Assembly: GCF_000717645.1 (NCBI RefSeq)
Contig: NZ_JNZZ01000019.1
Span: forward strand, 186,001-250,000
Direction: 5' to 3'
DNA from: Streptomyces californicus
GTDB lineage: Bacteria; Actinomycetota; Actinomycetes; Streptomycetales; Streptomycetaceae
Length of the DNA stretch: 64,000 nucleotides
Shown here: positions 32,977 to 42,380 of the stretch, piece by piece
Layout of the letters: each line of letters opens with the position of its first letter
How positions within the stretch are numbered: position 1 is the first letter of the stretch
Made by a program: the position numbers and the translations under genes
Notes under the pieces: model-generated
The model's database searches: none
What the model was told of the DNA's origin: nothing
What the model saw: only the letters and a program-made list of their open reading frames with translations

Positions 32977-33978
32977 ATGGTGTTCAAGAAGTTGCTCGGA
33001 GCCCTCGGGGTCGGCGGACCCTCGGTCGACACCGTCCTGCAGCCCGGACCGGCCCTGCCCGGCGGCACCCTCTCCGGCGAGGTCCGGCTGCGCGGCGGCG
33101 GAACGGACGCGACGGTGGACCGGATCACCCTCCTCCTCGTCGCCAGGGTCGAGCGCGAGGGCCAGGACGAGGAGGACGAGGCGACGGCCGTCCTCGACCG
33201 CTTCACGGTCGGCGGCGGATTCCGGCTGGCGGAGGAGGCCGAACACACCGTGCCGTTCACCGTCACCCTGCCCTGGGAGACGCCGATCACCGAACTGCAC
33301 GGCCAGCACCTCGGGCCCGTGCTCGGCATCCGCACGGAGCTGGAGATCGCGGGCGCCCGGGACAAGGGAGACCTCGACGCGTTGGCGGTGGGGCCGCTGC
33401 CCGCCCAGGAAGCGATCCTGGAAGCGTTCGGGCAGCTCGGCTACGCCTTCAAGTCCGCCGACCTGGAGCTCGGCCACATCCGGGGGACCGGCCAGCGGCT
33501 GCCCTGCTACCAGGAGATCGAGATCCTTCCGCCGGCCGGTCAGGCGGGCGCGGTCAACGAGATCGAGGTGACCTTCCTCGCCGCGCCGGGCGGGCTGGAG
33601 GTCGTGATCGAGGCGGACAAGCGCGGCGGTCTCCTCTCCGAGGGCCACGACACCGTCCACCGCTTCACCGCCTCCCACCACGCGGCCCCGCAGGCCGACT
33701 GGAACGCCCTGGTGGACGGCTGGCTGAAGGAGGTCGTCGCGGGCCACGCGGCGTATGCCGCGCCCGCCCCGTACGGGAGCCACCACGGTGAACACCCCGG
33801 GCACCACCCCGGTGACGGGCACCGCTCGGGCCCCGGCACGGGAGCGGTGGTGGCCGGGGTCGCGGCGGGCGTGGCCGTCGGGGTCGTCGGCGGCATGGTC
33901 GCCGCCGAGGTGGTCGACGAGATCGGCGACGCCTTCGAGGGCGAGGAGGAGGAAGAGGACGGCGGGGACGAGGGCTGA
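32977..33978 (+). CDS. Spo0M-like sporulation control protein
   Basis: A 333-residue protein of the Spo0M (SpoOM) family. The first 250 residues hold the two arrestin-like beta domains: MVFKKLLGALGVGGPSVDTVL, GGTLSGEVRLRGG, VDRITLLLVARVERE, PWETPITELHGQHLGPVLGIRTELEIAGARDKGDLD and QEAILEAFGQLGYAFKSADLE are typical. A His/Gly-rich stretch (SHHGEHPGHHPGDGHR), a hydrophobic Gly/Val-rich segment and an acidic tail follow. In Bacillus the protein influences sporulation and cell structure; in Streptomyces the role is poorly known. The ATG at 32977 has AGAAGGAG. Monocistronic, followed by a hairpin. Confidence 0.9.
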   Translation: MVFKKLLGALGVGGPSVDTVLQPGPALPGGTLSGEVRLRGGGTDATVDRITLLLVARVEREGQDEEDEATAVLDRFTVGGGFRLAEEAEHTVPFTVTLPWETPITELHGQHLGPVLGIRTELEIAGARDKGDLDALAVGPLPAQEAILEAFGQLGYAFKSADLELGHIRGTGQRLPCYQEIEILPPAGQAGAVNEIEVTFLAAPGGLEVVIEADKRGGLLSEGHDTVHRFTASHHAAPQADWNALVDGWLKEVVAGHAAYAAPAPYGSHHGEHPGHHPGDGHRSGPGTGAVVAGVAAGVAVGVVGGMVAAEVVDEIGDAFEGEEEEEDGGDEG

Positions 33979-33989
33979 CCCCTCCGCCC

Positions 33990-34030
33990 GGACGCGGCGC
34001 GGCGGGCGGTCTGCCGCCCCCGCGCCGTCC
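33990..34030. terminator. bidirectional terminator hairpin
   Basis: A GC-rich hairpin between the convergent spo0M and TPR genes: GGACGCGGCGCGG pairs with CCGCGCCGTCC, with one bulge, topped by GGGCGG/CCGCCC around TCTG. Confidence 0.65.
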
Positions 34031-34083
34031 GCGGCGGCCTCCCGCCGCGCCGCCGCCGTATCGGGCGCGCGACGGGGGAGGCC

Positions 34084-35211
34084 CTACTCGGTTCTGCGCC
34101 GGTCGTAGGAGATGGTGAGCCAGGGCACCACCAGACCCGACCAGAAGAGGACCTGCGGCCAGGTGCGGTCGGTCCACGGCACCTGGCCGATCAGCAGCGC
34201 GCACAGCGTCGTGAAGGACGCCTGGCCCACGACCACGCGCGCCCACCGGTCGCGGCGGATCAGCGACCGCACGTTGAGCCGCGCCCCCGTCCGGAGCCTG
34301 CGGTAGACGCGCCAGGCCCCGAATCCCCAGATCAACGCCATGATGCAGAGCAGCCAGATCCGTTGCCCCAACGGCAGCGGCAGCTCGCGTTGCACCGGAT
34401 CGTCGGCCGTGGCGAAGAGGTCGACCGTCACCCCGGCGGCGAGGACGCAGGCGACGGCGAGCCAACGGGTGCCCCGCAGCAGGCGGAACGTGGCCTTGTC
34501 GAGGCCGCCGCGCAGCGCCGCGTTGTCCGGCGCCACGGAAAGCGCGTCGGCGTAGAGGTCCGTCGCCCGGCGCGCGAGGCTCTCCTCAGCCCTCGCGGCC
34601 TTCGCGGTCTGGCGGGACAGGGCCCCGGGGTGGGTCGGGTCGAGCCGGAGGATGGCCCGTTCGAACTCGTCGGAGTCCTCCTCCGCGCCTGACATCTGCG
34701 CGATGAACAGGGCCACCTCGTACGCGTACACCTCCTCCGGACCGAGCCGGATCGCCTCCCGCGCCAGGTCGGCGCCTTCCGCGGGCACGGCGGCCTTGAT
34801 TTCGGGGGTGAGCTCGTTCGTCCCTGCCTCGTGCGCGCACCGGAGGAGGTCACGCCGGAAGACGATGTCGGCGAGCATCGCGTAGCCGCCCCAGAACTGC
34901 GGCGCGACGCGGACCGCCTCGCGCAGGGTCTCCTCGGCCGCGGCGATTCCCCCGCCCGTCTGCCGTACGGCTTCGGACCGTACGAGAAGCGCGTCGACGT
35001 ACTCCGGATCGCACCGCAGTGCCTGGTCGGACGCTTCGAGCGCCTCCTTGTACCGGTACCGCTTCAGATGGGCGCGGGCCAGCGCGCCCCAGGCGCGGGT
35101 GTGGTCGGGGTCTTCGGTGAGGAGCGCGGTCAGGCGGGTCACCGCCTCGTCGTAGCGGCCCAGTTCGTAGAGGGCCCAGGCCCGTTCCAGCTCGTTCGGA
35201 GCCGTCGTCAC
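34084..35211 (-). CDS. TPR protein with C-terminal membrane helices
   Basis: A 375-residue protein. Tetratricopeptide repeats fill about residues 1-240: AWALYELGRYDEAVTRLTALLTEDPDH, AWGALARAHLKRYRYKEALEASDQALRCDPEY and later LYADALSVAPDNAAL units. Four membrane helices follow (TRWLAVACVLAAGVTVDLF, IWLLCIMALIWGFGAWRVY, SFTTLCALLIGQV, VLFWSGLVVPWLTI). Its GTG overlaps the stop of the AAA+ gene (GTGA), so the two are translated together and likely form a complex in which the TPR protein anchors the ATPase to the membrane. Function unknown. Confidence 0.87.
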   Translation of the reverse strand: MTTAPNELERAWALYELGRYDEAVTRLTALLTEDPDHTRAWGALARAHLKRYRYKEALEASDQALRCDPEYVDALLVRSEAVRQTGGGIAAAEETLREAVRVAPQFWGGYAMLADIVFRRDLLRCAHEAGTNELTPEIKAAVPAEGADLAREAIRLGPEEVYAYEVALFIAQMSGAEEDSDEFERAILRLDPTHPGALSRQTAKAARAEESLARRATDLYADALSVAPDNAALRGGLDKATFRLLRGTRWLAVACVLAAGVTVDLFATADDPVQRELPLPLGQRIWLLCIMALIWGFGAWRVYRRLRTGARLNVRSLIRRDRWARVVVGQASFTTLCALLIGQVPWTDRTWPQVLFWSGLVVPWLTISYDRRRTE

Positions 35212-36569
35212 AGCTTGCGCCTCTTCTTGAGATAGGTGACGAGGTCGTCGTACACGCCGCCCTCGTTCGCGAACATCGCCACGTTCCGCGCGGCGGCGAA
35301 CCACGGCTCGCTGGAGGGCACCACGGCTTTCGCCGCGGTCAGCAGGTCGGAGGTGCCGATCATGCGGATGGTTCCGGTCCGGGCGGAGTCGAGCAGCGCG
35401 TTCTCCGCCGCCGACTCGCACAGATGGGCCAGGTCGGCGCCGGAGAGCCCCTCGGTCGCCTTGACGACGCGACCCAGGTCCACGCCCTCCACCGGGCGTT
35501 CCCGCAGGTGGTAGCGGAGGATCGCGTCCCGCGCGGCGGCGTCCGGCGGCAGGACGAGCAGAGTGCGGTCCAGCCGTCCCGGGCGGCGCAGGGCGATGTC
35601 CACGTCCCAGGGGACGTTGGTGGCCGCCAGGACGAACACGCCTTCGTTGGCGGCGGAGTCGATGCCGTCGAGCTCGGTGAGGAGCTGGTTGACGGTGTTG
35701 CGCATACCGCTGTTCTGCGTCCGGCTCCGCTTTCCGCCGAGCGCGTCCAGCTCGTCGAGGAACACGACACAGGGCGCCTTGCGCCGGGCGGTCGCGAAGA
35801 CCTCGTGCATGTTGCGCTCGGAGTTGCCGATCCACATGTCGAGGACGTCGTTGACGGACACGGACAGGAAGCTCGCGCCGAGCTCCCCCGCCACGGCCCG
35901 GGCGATGAACGTCTTGCCGCAGCCCGGCGGACCGTACAGCAGCAGCCCGCCGCGCAGGCTCTTGCCGTACAGCCTGCGCAGTTCGGGGTTGCGCATCGGT
36001 GCGAGGAACGCGGCCTCGAGCCGGTCCTTGACCTCCCGCATCCCGCCGACGTCCGCGAGGCGCACCGTCCCGGGGCCCGTCACGTCGAAGGCGTCGGCCT
36101 CCGCCGGGTCGCCGCTCCCGTCGACGGTCAACGCGGACTCCATGAAACGCGGTTCGACGATGCCCTCGACCTCGTCCTCGGCGGCGCTCCAGTCGAAGCC
36201 GGGGCCGGGCCGCGGGGAAACGGGCCGCGCCGGATCCACCCCGACCGGTTCGCCGGGCCGGACGGAGGACGGGGGAGCGGCCTCGGCCGGCGCGGGTCCG
36301 GTCGGCGTGGGTTCGGGAGCCGGGGCCGGTGCCCGCGACGGGCCGGCGGCTCCTCCCATGGCCCGCAGCATCAGGTCACGTGCCGCACCGTCTCCCGGCG
36401 CCTGCTGCAGAGCCACCGCCGCCTCGGAGACGGCGGCCTCGTGCGCACCGGAGGCCAGCAGCAGTTCGGCCAGGTGCAGCCGGAGGGGGACGTCGTCCGG
36501 AGCCGCCGTGACCGCGCCGCGCAGACTTCGGATGAGGGGTGATTCCTGTACGGAAGAATCTTCGGGCAT
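35208..36569 (-). CDS. AAA+ ATPase with TPR-like N-terminus
   Basis: A 453-residue protein. About residues 10-70 are a TPR-like helical hairpin (LRGAVTAAPDDVPLRLHLAELLLASGAHEAAVSEAAVALQQAPGD). A Pro-rich linker follows, then an FtsH/CDC48-type AAA+ domain (about 165-430): DVGGMREVKDRLEAAFLAP, Walker A GPPGCGKT, pore-loop-like MWIGNSERNMHEVF, Walker B CVVFLDELDAL, arginine finger region ALRRPGRLDRTLLVLPP and sensor 2 GLSGADLAHLCESAAENAL. It has no protease domain. It likely remodels proteins, with its coupled TPR membrane partner giving location. The ATG at 36569 is the first start. Confidence 0.9.
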   Translation of the reverse strand: MPEDSSVQESPLIRSLRGAVTAAPDDVPLRLHLAELLLASGAHEAAVSEAAVALQQAPGDGAARDLMLRAMGGAAGPSRAPAPAPEPTPTGPAPAEAAPPSSVRPGEPVGVDPARPVSPRPGPGFDWSAAEDEVEGIVEPRFMESALTVDGSGDPAEADAFDVTGPGTVRLADVGGMREVKDRLEAAFLAPMRNPELRRLYGKSLRGGLLLYGPPGCGKTFIARAVAGELGASFLSVSVNDVLDMWIGNSERNMHEVFATARRKAPCVVFLDELDALGGKRSRTQNSGMRNTVNQLLTELDGIDSAANEGVFVLAATNVPWDVDIALRRPGRLDRTLLVLPPDAAARDAILRYHLRERPVEGVDLGRVVKATEGLSGADLAHLCESAAENALLDSARTGTIRMIGTSDLLTAAKAVVPSSEPWFAAARNVAMFANEGGVYDDLVTYLKKRRKL

Positions 36570-36783
36570 CGTCCCTTTGTACGTGGGTCGTGTGACGGGA
36601 GTTCAGGCGGGGTGCACGCGGCGGACCGCCGCGACGGTGACGGCGCCGGCACGGGACCCCTCGCCGTGCGCGCGGGCCCCGCCTCGGCTGCCGGTCGGCC
36701 GCGGTGGGCGTTTCCCGCGCGTGTGCGGGGACGTGGGGGAGGAAGCTGGGGGAGGACCGCCGCCCACCCGAACGAGGAGCCCG

Positions 36784-37215
36784 ATGAACCCCCGACCCCG
36801 GACCGATGCCCGGCACCAGCGCCCCGACGGCGTCACCGACGCGACCGTGGAGGCGCTCGGAGCGTTGTCGAAGGCCCTGGAGACCACGGAGCGGGCCCGC
36901 GGCGCCCTGTACGACTTCCACCAGCTCACCGGGAGCGCCGACCTCGCCCTCGACGACGCCGTCCGGCTGCTCCGCGAGGCCGGACACGGGGAACACGCCG
37001 AACGGGTCGAACGGGAGATCCTCGGCCGCAACGTCATCCCCGGCCACTGGACGTTCCAGATCGTCGAGGAGTACAACGCCACCTACTACGACGCGTTCCG
37101 GGAGGTCGAGGGAGGGATCAGGCAGGAGCTCGCCGACGGCCGCGATCACCTCCACGAGGCAGAGATGAAGGCGGCACGACGGACCGAGGGGCACCCGGAC
37201 CACACCGCGGACTGA
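36784..37215 (+). CDS. hypothetical helical protein
   Basis: A 143-residue protein that is mostly helical and charged: TDATVEALGALSKALETTERARGALYDFHQLTGSADLALDDAVRLLREAGHGEHAERVEREILGRNVIPGHWTFQIVEEYNATYYDAFREVE. It has no Cys or membrane helix. The ATG at 36784 follows GAGGAG. I recognise it only as a type seen widely in Streptomyces, with no known role. It is divergent from the AAA+/TPR operon. Confidence 0.75.
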   Translation: MNPRPRTDARHQRPDGVTDATVEALGALSKALETTERARGALYDFHQLTGSADLALDDAVRLLREAGHGEHAERVEREILGRNVIPGHWTFQIVEEYNATYYDAFREVEGGIRQELADGRDHLHEAEMKAARRTEGHPDHTAD

Positions 37216-37306
37216 CGAACGGGCCCGGACCCCACCGGCCGGGAGGGCTCCCGGCGTACGGAAAGCCGTTTGCCGGGCGACCACCGCCCCGGTAGCGTCA
37301 CGCGCC

Positions 37307-37807
37307 GTGACCCCGACCCTGCGCACCGAGCGACTTCTGCTGGAGCCGTACGCCCCCGAGGACGAAGAGGACTTCGTCGCCCTGTTCCAGGACACCGACG
37401 TGTCCCGTTGGATGGGCGACGAACCGTCCACCGAGGCCGAGGACCGGGCCCTGTTCGGGCGGGTCTTCACCAAGGTCTACGCCCAGGACCTGTTCGCCGT
37501 CTGGGCCGTGCGCCGCGACGGGGAGCTGGTCGGCCACGCGGAGATCAAGCGGACCGAAGCCGTCGACGGCCACGAGATCATCTACGCCCTCGCGCCGGCG
37601 GCGTGGGGCATCGGCCTGGGGACCGAGCTGGCGCGGGCGCTCCTCGACCACGGGTTCGGCACGCTCGGCCTCTCCGAGGTCCACGCCACCGTCGCCGCCG
37701 AGAACACGGCGTCGCTGACCCTGTTGGAGCGCATCGGCTTCGAGCACACGCGGGACATCGACGAGGACGACGGCAGCACCACCCGCGTGCTGACCCGCCG
37801 CCGTTGA
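37307..37807 (+). CDS. GNAT acetyltransferase (RimJ/RimL-like)
   Basis: A 166-residue acetyltransferase. The opening TPTLRTERLLLEPYAPEDEEDFVALFQDTDVSRWMGD is typical of the RimJ/RimL (Acetyltransf_3) branch. The acetyl-CoA loop lies in APAAWGIGLGTELARALLDHGF, and VHATVAAENTASLTLLERIGFEHTRDI completes the fold. Substrates of this branch include ribosomal protein N-termini and small amines; none can be named here. The GTG at 37307 is the start, without a clear ribosome binding site. Confidence 0.87.
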   Translation: MTPTLRTERLLLEPYAPEDEEDFVALFQDTDVSRWMGDEPSTEAEDRALFGRVFTKVYAQDLFAVWAVRRDGELVGHAEIKRTEAVDGHEIIYALAPAAWGIGLGTELARALLDHGFGTLGLSEVHATVAAENTASLTLLERIGFEHTRDIDEDDGSTTRVLTRRR

Positions 37808-37814
37808 ACCGGGC

Positions 37815-38327
37815 TCAGGCGCCCACGGTGCCGTCCACGCCCTCCCGCAGCAGGTCCGCGTGGCCGTTGTGGCGGCCGTACTCCAGCAGGACGTGCACCA
37901 TGACCATCCGCAGCGAGACCTCCTTCTCCCAGCGCGGCTGACGTCCCACCAGGTCCAGGGAAGGCGCATCCCGCTCGATCCGGCGCGAGTGCTCCACCTC
38001 GGCCCGCCAGGCGGCGAACGCCTCGGCCCCCGTCGAGGCGCCCGCGTCGTACGCGGCCTGGAAGTCGAAGGGCTTCTCCGACCAGACCATCGGGACCGCC
38101 TCGTCCTCGAACACCCGGCGGAACCAGGCACGTTCCACCTCCGCCAGATGCCGTACGAGCGCCAGCAGCGACAACGCGGACGGCGGCATCGACCGCTCGC
38201 GCAGCTCCTCGTCGCCCAGCCCCGCGCACTTCATCGCCAGGGTGTCCCGCTGGTAGTCGAGATAGGCGCGCAGGGTCTCGCGCTCGTCTCCCAGCAGCGG
38301 GGGTGCGATCCGGTCGTCGGCCGTCAT
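37815..38327 (-). CDS. DinB-type mycothiol transferase-like protein
   Basis: A 170-residue DinB/DUF664 protein. It has ERETLRAYLDYQRDTLAMKCAGLGDEELRERSMPPSALSLLALVRHLAEVERAWFRRVF, with the first metal His in VRHLAEVE, and VSLRMVMVHVLLEYGRHNGHADLLREGVDGTVG, with the H-x3-H pair near the end. This arrangement is that of mycothiol-dependent transferases of actinobacteria, which use zinc. The ATG at 38327 has a GGAG site. It converges on the GNAT gene with a 7-bp gap. Confidence 0.88.
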   Translation of the reverse strand: MTADDRIAPPLLGDERETLRAYLDYQRDTLAMKCAGLGDEELRERSMPPSALSLLALVRHLAEVERAWFRRVFEDEAVPMVWSEKPFDFQAAYDAGASTGAEAFAAWRAEVEHSRRIERDAPSLDLVGRQPRWEKEVSLRMVMVHVLLEYGRHNGHADLLREGVDGTVGA

Positions 38328-38427
38328 GATGTTCTCCACTCCGTATGCAGGCCGACAGTATGCGGGTCCGGTGGCGCGGCCCGCACCGGGCGGGCCGCAC
38401 CACCGGACTCCCAGGGGCCGGAGCGGT

Positions 38428-40845
38428 TCAGGCCAGCCGCACCTTGACCGTCTGGGTCGCCCCGCGCGTCGCGGACAGATCACCGAAGACCAGACGCAGG
38501 GAAGTCCCGGTGGCGGCCGACGTCACCGTCGCGGGCTTCGACACCACCGACGCCACGGTCCGGTTCCAGGTCAGGGTCAGGCTCGTGCGCTTCCGCATCG
38601 GATCGCTCACGCAGACGGTGGCCGTTCCGTCCCCGTGTTCGGTCACCATCACCGAACACGGCGCGTCCGCCACCAGCGGCCCCACGGTCCCGCCGAACCA
38701 GAAGTTGACCGCGGTCAGGCCGAGCGAGGGCACCGCCACCCCCTGCTGGTCGTCGGAGTTGGCGAGGACCCGCAGCCAGCCGGAGTCCGCCGCACGCGCC
38801 GCCGTACGCTGTTCGGTCGCGCCCGGCAGGAGCTGGTAGGCGTAACCGGCGTCCGACGGGTCCCTGCCGTGGTCGAACCAGAGGGTGAGGTACTTCCGGG
38901 AGAGCTGGTCCGCGGAGCCCCCGGTGTTGATGTCGCGCCAGCGGCCCGTCCGGTTCTCCCGCAGCGCCTTGACGGTGGCCCCGCCCGGGAACACGTAGCC
39001 GCCGTGGCCGCCCAGATGGGCCCAGGAAGCGCCGGTGAGCGTCGCCGACCAGGGGAGCGTGAGGGGCTTGGCCGAACCGTCCACGGTGAAGGGGGCGTTG
39101 CCGGTGGGCCCGAGGTTGCGGTTGTCGACGGTGGTCTCCACGGTCGCGCCGTCGCGGCACTGGATGCCCGCCCCCAGGCACACCACGGTGTCGTCCAGGA
39201 AGAACCACGACTTCTTCGCCATCAGCGTGCTCGACAGGCCCCGGAGGTACTGGCCCACGGCGGCGCGCTTCCCGTCGGTCGCCCCGCCCACCCAGTTCAC
39301 ATCGGGGAGGGAGGCGCCCCAGTCGCCGCCGGCGCCGTTGGCCAGCACCTTGCGCGAGGCCGTGGTCCCGGGCAGCCGGTACGGGTCGACGGTCGGCCAG
39401 AACGCGTCGCTGTACTGGCCGTTGGCGAAGGTGTCGCCCCACCAGTAGAGCATTCCCGAGCCGGTGTGCCAGCCGCGCAGGTTCTCGCCGTTGCCGGTCT
39501 CGTAGTACGTGATGCGCCGGTCGGCCATGCTCAGCGACGCCGCCCACCCCGGACGGCGGTGCGTGGCCCGGGCCATGTCGGGGAAGAGCCGGTGGCCGTC
39601 GGGCTCGGGGAGCGGGGTGAGGGCGGTGTCGTCCAGGACGTTCTTGATCCGGGCGAGCGCGGTGAGCCCCAGGGAGGGGTTGCTCAGCGGCGGGCTGTAG
39701 TAGTCGCGCTGGGCCCAGCCCTTGACCAGCGACCGCCACCGGGTGTTCTCGGCGGCCGAAGCGCCCTGGCCCAGCAGCACGATGGAGGCGAGGATCGGGT
39801 GGCCGCGGCGGTGGTCGTCGGCCTCGCCGCGGCTGATGGCGCGCCCCGCGACGGCGTCCATGACGAGGCCGTTGAAGAGGAAGGGGGCCCAGGCGTTCTC
39901 CACCGCGTCGAAGACCACCTGCCGCTTCGGGTCGGTGACCTCCCAGTCGCTCCCCTTCAGCAGCGCGAACAGCATGCCGAGCCCGCCGAGCATCACCGAG
40001 CCGTAACTGCCGGTGTAGGGCACGGTGGTGTGCTGGATGAACGAGCCGTCGGCGTAGAGCCCGTCGCCCTTGCTGACCAGCGGGAAGACGGGGGAGAGGG
40101 CGTCCCGGGCCAGCGCGATCTTCGCCGCGCTCGCGCCGACCGCCCCGCGCAGGGCCAGCACCCGGCACAGGTCCACCCGGTTCGCCCCGGTGCTGGTCCC
40201 GGTGTACGAGGCGACGGCGGAGTCCGGTACGAAGTGGTCGACGGCGGCGCAGTAGCGTGCCAGCCGCTCCGGGGCGATCGCGTCGTACAGCAGCACGCAC
40301 ACGTCCAGCAGGGCCTGCGGTGCGCCGATCTGCCAGCTGTACCAGTTGCCGTACCGCGTCTGCCGGTCGTTGTAGACCTGGGTGTTGAGGTGTTCCAGGC
40401 CGGTGAGGACGGCGTCGCGCAGTGCGGTGCTCCCGGTCAGTCCGGTGCCCTGCTGGCGGTACGCCTGCGCCATGGTGTTGAGCCGGGTGAAGCTGTCGGC
40501 CATGCGGCCGGAGAAGGCGAACGACTCGGCGTCCGTGTCCGGGTCGGGGTCCGCGAAGACGGCGTCGGGCCACAGGGAGCCGTCGGCCGGGGCCATGGTC
40601 TCCAGCAGACCACGGGCCTTCGCGCCGAGATCGGTGAGCCGGCTCCTGAAGGGCTCGGCGGTCGGGCTGAACCCTTCGCCGAGGATCAGCCGGCTCCAGG
40701 TGGCGCGGAGCGCGGCGTACGGATCGGCCGCGGGGGAGGGGGAGAGCGGTGCGGCGGACGCGGGCGGCGTCAGCGCCGCGCCGACCGCGGCGGTGAGCAC
40801 CGCGGACATGGCGAGGAAGGTACGGCGGGACCAGGCAGTAGTCAT
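38428..40845 (-). CDS. secreted polysaccharide lyase family 8
   Basis: An 805-residue secreted lyase. The N-terminus MTTAWSRRTFLAMSAVLTAAVGAALTPPASA is a twin-arginine signal (SRRTFLA). The alpha/alpha toroid (about residues 40-400) contains NWYSWQIGAPQALLD (about residue 167) and GSFIQHTTVPYTGSYG (about 265-280), which carry the Asn, His and Tyr used for beta-elimination in family PL8. Beta domains follow (about 400-805, YYETGNGENLRGWHTGSGMLYWW). Characterised members cleave hyaluronan, chondroitin or xanthan; the substrate cannot be fixed here. The ATG at 40845 is used. It is divergent from the DeoR-LacI regulator and may be controlled by it. Confidence 0.9.
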   Translation of the reverse strand: MTTAWSRRTFLAMSAVLTAAVGAALTPPASAAPLSPSPAADPYAALRATWSRLILGEGFSPTAEPFRSRLTDLGAKARGLLETMAPADGSLWPDAVFADPDPDTDAESFAFSGRMADSFTRLNTMAQAYRQQGTGLTGSTALRDAVLTGLEHLNTQVYNDRQTRYGNWYSWQIGAPQALLDVCVLLYDAIAPERLARYCAAVDHFVPDSAVASYTGTSTGANRVDLCRVLALRGAVGASAAKIALARDALSPVFPLVSKGDGLYADGSFIQHTTVPYTGSYGSVMLGGLGMLFALLKGSDWEVTDPKRQVVFDAVENAWAPFLFNGLVMDAVAGRAISRGEADDHRRGHPILASIVLLGQGASAAENTRWRSLVKGWAQRDYYSPPLSNPSLGLTALARIKNVLDDTALTPLPEPDGHRLFPDMARATHRRPGWAASLSMADRRITYYETGNGENLRGWHTGSGMLYWWGDTFANGQYSDAFWPTVDPYRLPGTTASRKVLANGAGGDWGASLPDVNWVGGATDGKRAAVGQYLRGLSSTLMAKKSWFFLDDTVVCLGAGIQCRDGATVETTVDNRNLGPTGNAPFTVDGSAKPLTLPWSATLTGASWAHLGGHGGYVFPGGATVKALRENRTGRWRDINTGGSADQLSRKYLTLWFDHGRDPSDAGYAYQLLPGATEQRTAARAADSGWLRVLANSDDQQGVAVPSLGLTAVNFWFGGTVGPLVADAPCSVMVTEHGDGTATVCVSDPMRKRTSLTLTWNRTVASVVSKPATVTSAATGTSLRLVFGDLSATRGATQTVKVRLA

Positions 40846-41246
40846 GGGGAGGGCTCCGGGTCGGGGTGACGTGTCTCCGGGGGAATCCGGCGCGCGGGGC
40901 GCTGACCTGATCCCGAGATCCGACTGTTCTGAGCGGGCGGGCACTTTCTAGCAGCCGTCTGCCGACTCGCTCAATGACTTTGGCCGAATTGATCGTGTCG
41001 ATCGTTTCTCGGGGGGTGTAAGGGCGTGCACCTCCCCAACCGGCGTGCGCGGGCTCACACGGGGGCAAATCGCCGGTCAGATCGTTTCGAGCGGATGTGA
41101 TCGATATGGTTGGGGTGTGCTGGACGGGTCCCGGGCGACAGCCGTCCGGCCGGGACTCCGCACGGCCGCGCGGCCGGGACGGCGTCCGGTCGGCGCCGGA
41201 GGACCGTCGGGCCGCAGCCCAGCCGAATCCGAGCCCAGGGGGATCC
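40846..41246. promoter_or_regulatory. divergent control region, lyase and regulator
   Basis: This 401-bp gap holds a plausible minus-strand promoter for the lyase: TTGAGC (40974-40969) and TAGAAA (40950-40945) with an 18-base spacer. Just upstream is GATCGTGTCGATC (40991-41003), a 5-3-5 inverted repeat, followed by GTTTCTCG. A related stretch, GATCGTTTCGAGCG, lies at about 41080-41093, followed by GATGTGATCGAT (41094-41105). Both are candidate operators for the adjacent regulator. The regulator's own promoter is not clear. Confidence 0.5.
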
Positions 41247-42380
41247 ATGCGACTGCACGTCGACCAGCGTCACGAGAAGGTGCTCGAACTCGTCCGCGAG
41301 CGCGGCAGCCTGCGCGTCGCCGAACTCGCCGAGGAACTCGGCATGTCCGCCGTCACTCTGCGCCGGGACGTCGAGGCGCTGGCCGCCCAGGGGCTCGTGG
41401 AGCGGCTCCACGGCGCGGTGGTGTGGCCCTCCGGGCAGTCGCGGCCCGCACCCGCCGCCGAGCGGCCCGCCGCCGGCCTGGTGGTGGGCATGGTGGTGCC
41501 GACCACCGACTACTACTACGCCGATGTCGTGCGGGGCGCCCGGGAGGCGGTCGAGGGCGCGGGCGCCCGGCTGACGATCGGGCTCTCCCGCTACCTCCCC
41601 GACGAGGACGCCGCCCAGGCCCGCCGGCTGCTGTCCACCGGCGCCGACGGGCTGCTGCTCACACCGAGCTGGGAGCACGGCTGCCCGGGGCCCGGGGAGG
41701 GCCTGTGGGCGGCGGAGCAGGCGACCCCGGTCGTGCTGGTGGAGCGCTCGGCGCCCCTCGGGCATCCGGCGGCGCGGCTGGACCGGGTGCGCTCGGACCA
41801 CGCCCACGGCGCCGCCGAAGCCGTGGCCCACCTGGCCGGGCTCGGCCACCGGGCGATCGCGCTCGCCGTGCAGGACAGCCCGACCGCGCCCCGGCTGCGG
41901 GTCGGCTACCGGGCCGCCGTCGAGGCGCTGGGGCTCACCCCGGTGACGGCGTCGCCGCTGGACGACGTCCCGTCGCGATCGGAGGCCGATCGTTTCGAGC
42001 GGACGCTGGAGTACCTCTGCGAGGGAGTGGCCCGTGGTGACGTGACCGCCGCGATCGTGCACAGCGACGCGGACGCGATCGTCCTCATCCCCCGTCTCCA
42101 GGCCCGGGGCGTACGGGTGCCCGAGGACCTCGCGGTGATCGCGTACGACGACGAGGTCGCCGGCCTCGCCGACCTGCCGCTCACCGCCGTGGCGCCGGAC
42201 AAGCGCGCCGTGGGGGCCGCCGCGGCGCGGCTGCTGCTGTCCCGCCTCGGGGTGGCGGCTCCGGGCGGCGTGGACGCCGGTCCTGACGCTCCGGGGGAGG
42301 GGCCCGCCGCCCGCCGCCACCTGGACATCCTGCCCACGCTGCGGGTCCGGGTCTCCTGCGGAGCCTCCGCCGCCTCCTGA
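41247..42380 (+). CDS. DeoR-LacI hybrid transcription regulator
   Basis: A 377-residue regulator built from two families. Residues 1-60 are a DeoR-type winged helix (HEKVLELVRERGSLRVAELAEELGMSAVTLRRDVEALAAQGLVERLHGAVV). From about residue 75 a LacI/periplasmic-binding sensor domain follows (VVGMVVPTTDYYYADVVRGAREAVEGAGARL, GADGLLLTPSWE, LGHRAIALAVQDSPTAPRLRVGYRAAVEALG, ALPRLQARGVRVPEDLAVIAYDDE-like end). It thus should bind a sugar and control the divergent lyase and downstream ABC genes. The ATG at 41247 follows AGGGGG. Confidence 0.88.
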   Translation: MRLHVDQRHEKVLELVRERGSLRVAELAEELGMSAVTLRRDVEALAAQGLVERLHGAVVWPSGQSRPAPAAERPAAGLVVGMVVPTTDYYYADVVRGAREAVEGAGARLTIGLSRYLPDEDAAQARRLLSTGADGLLLTPSWEHGCPGPGEGLWAAEQATPVVLVERSAPLGHPAARLDRVRSDHAHGAAEAVAHLAGLGHRAIALAVQDSPTAPRLRVGYRAAVEALGLTPVTASPLDDVPSRSEADRFERTLEYLCEGVARGDVTAAIVHSDADAIVLIPRLQARGVRVPEDLAVIAYDDEVAGLADLPLTAVAPDKRAVGAAAARLLLSRLGVAAPGGVDAGPDAPGEGPAARRHLDILPTLRVRVSCGASAAS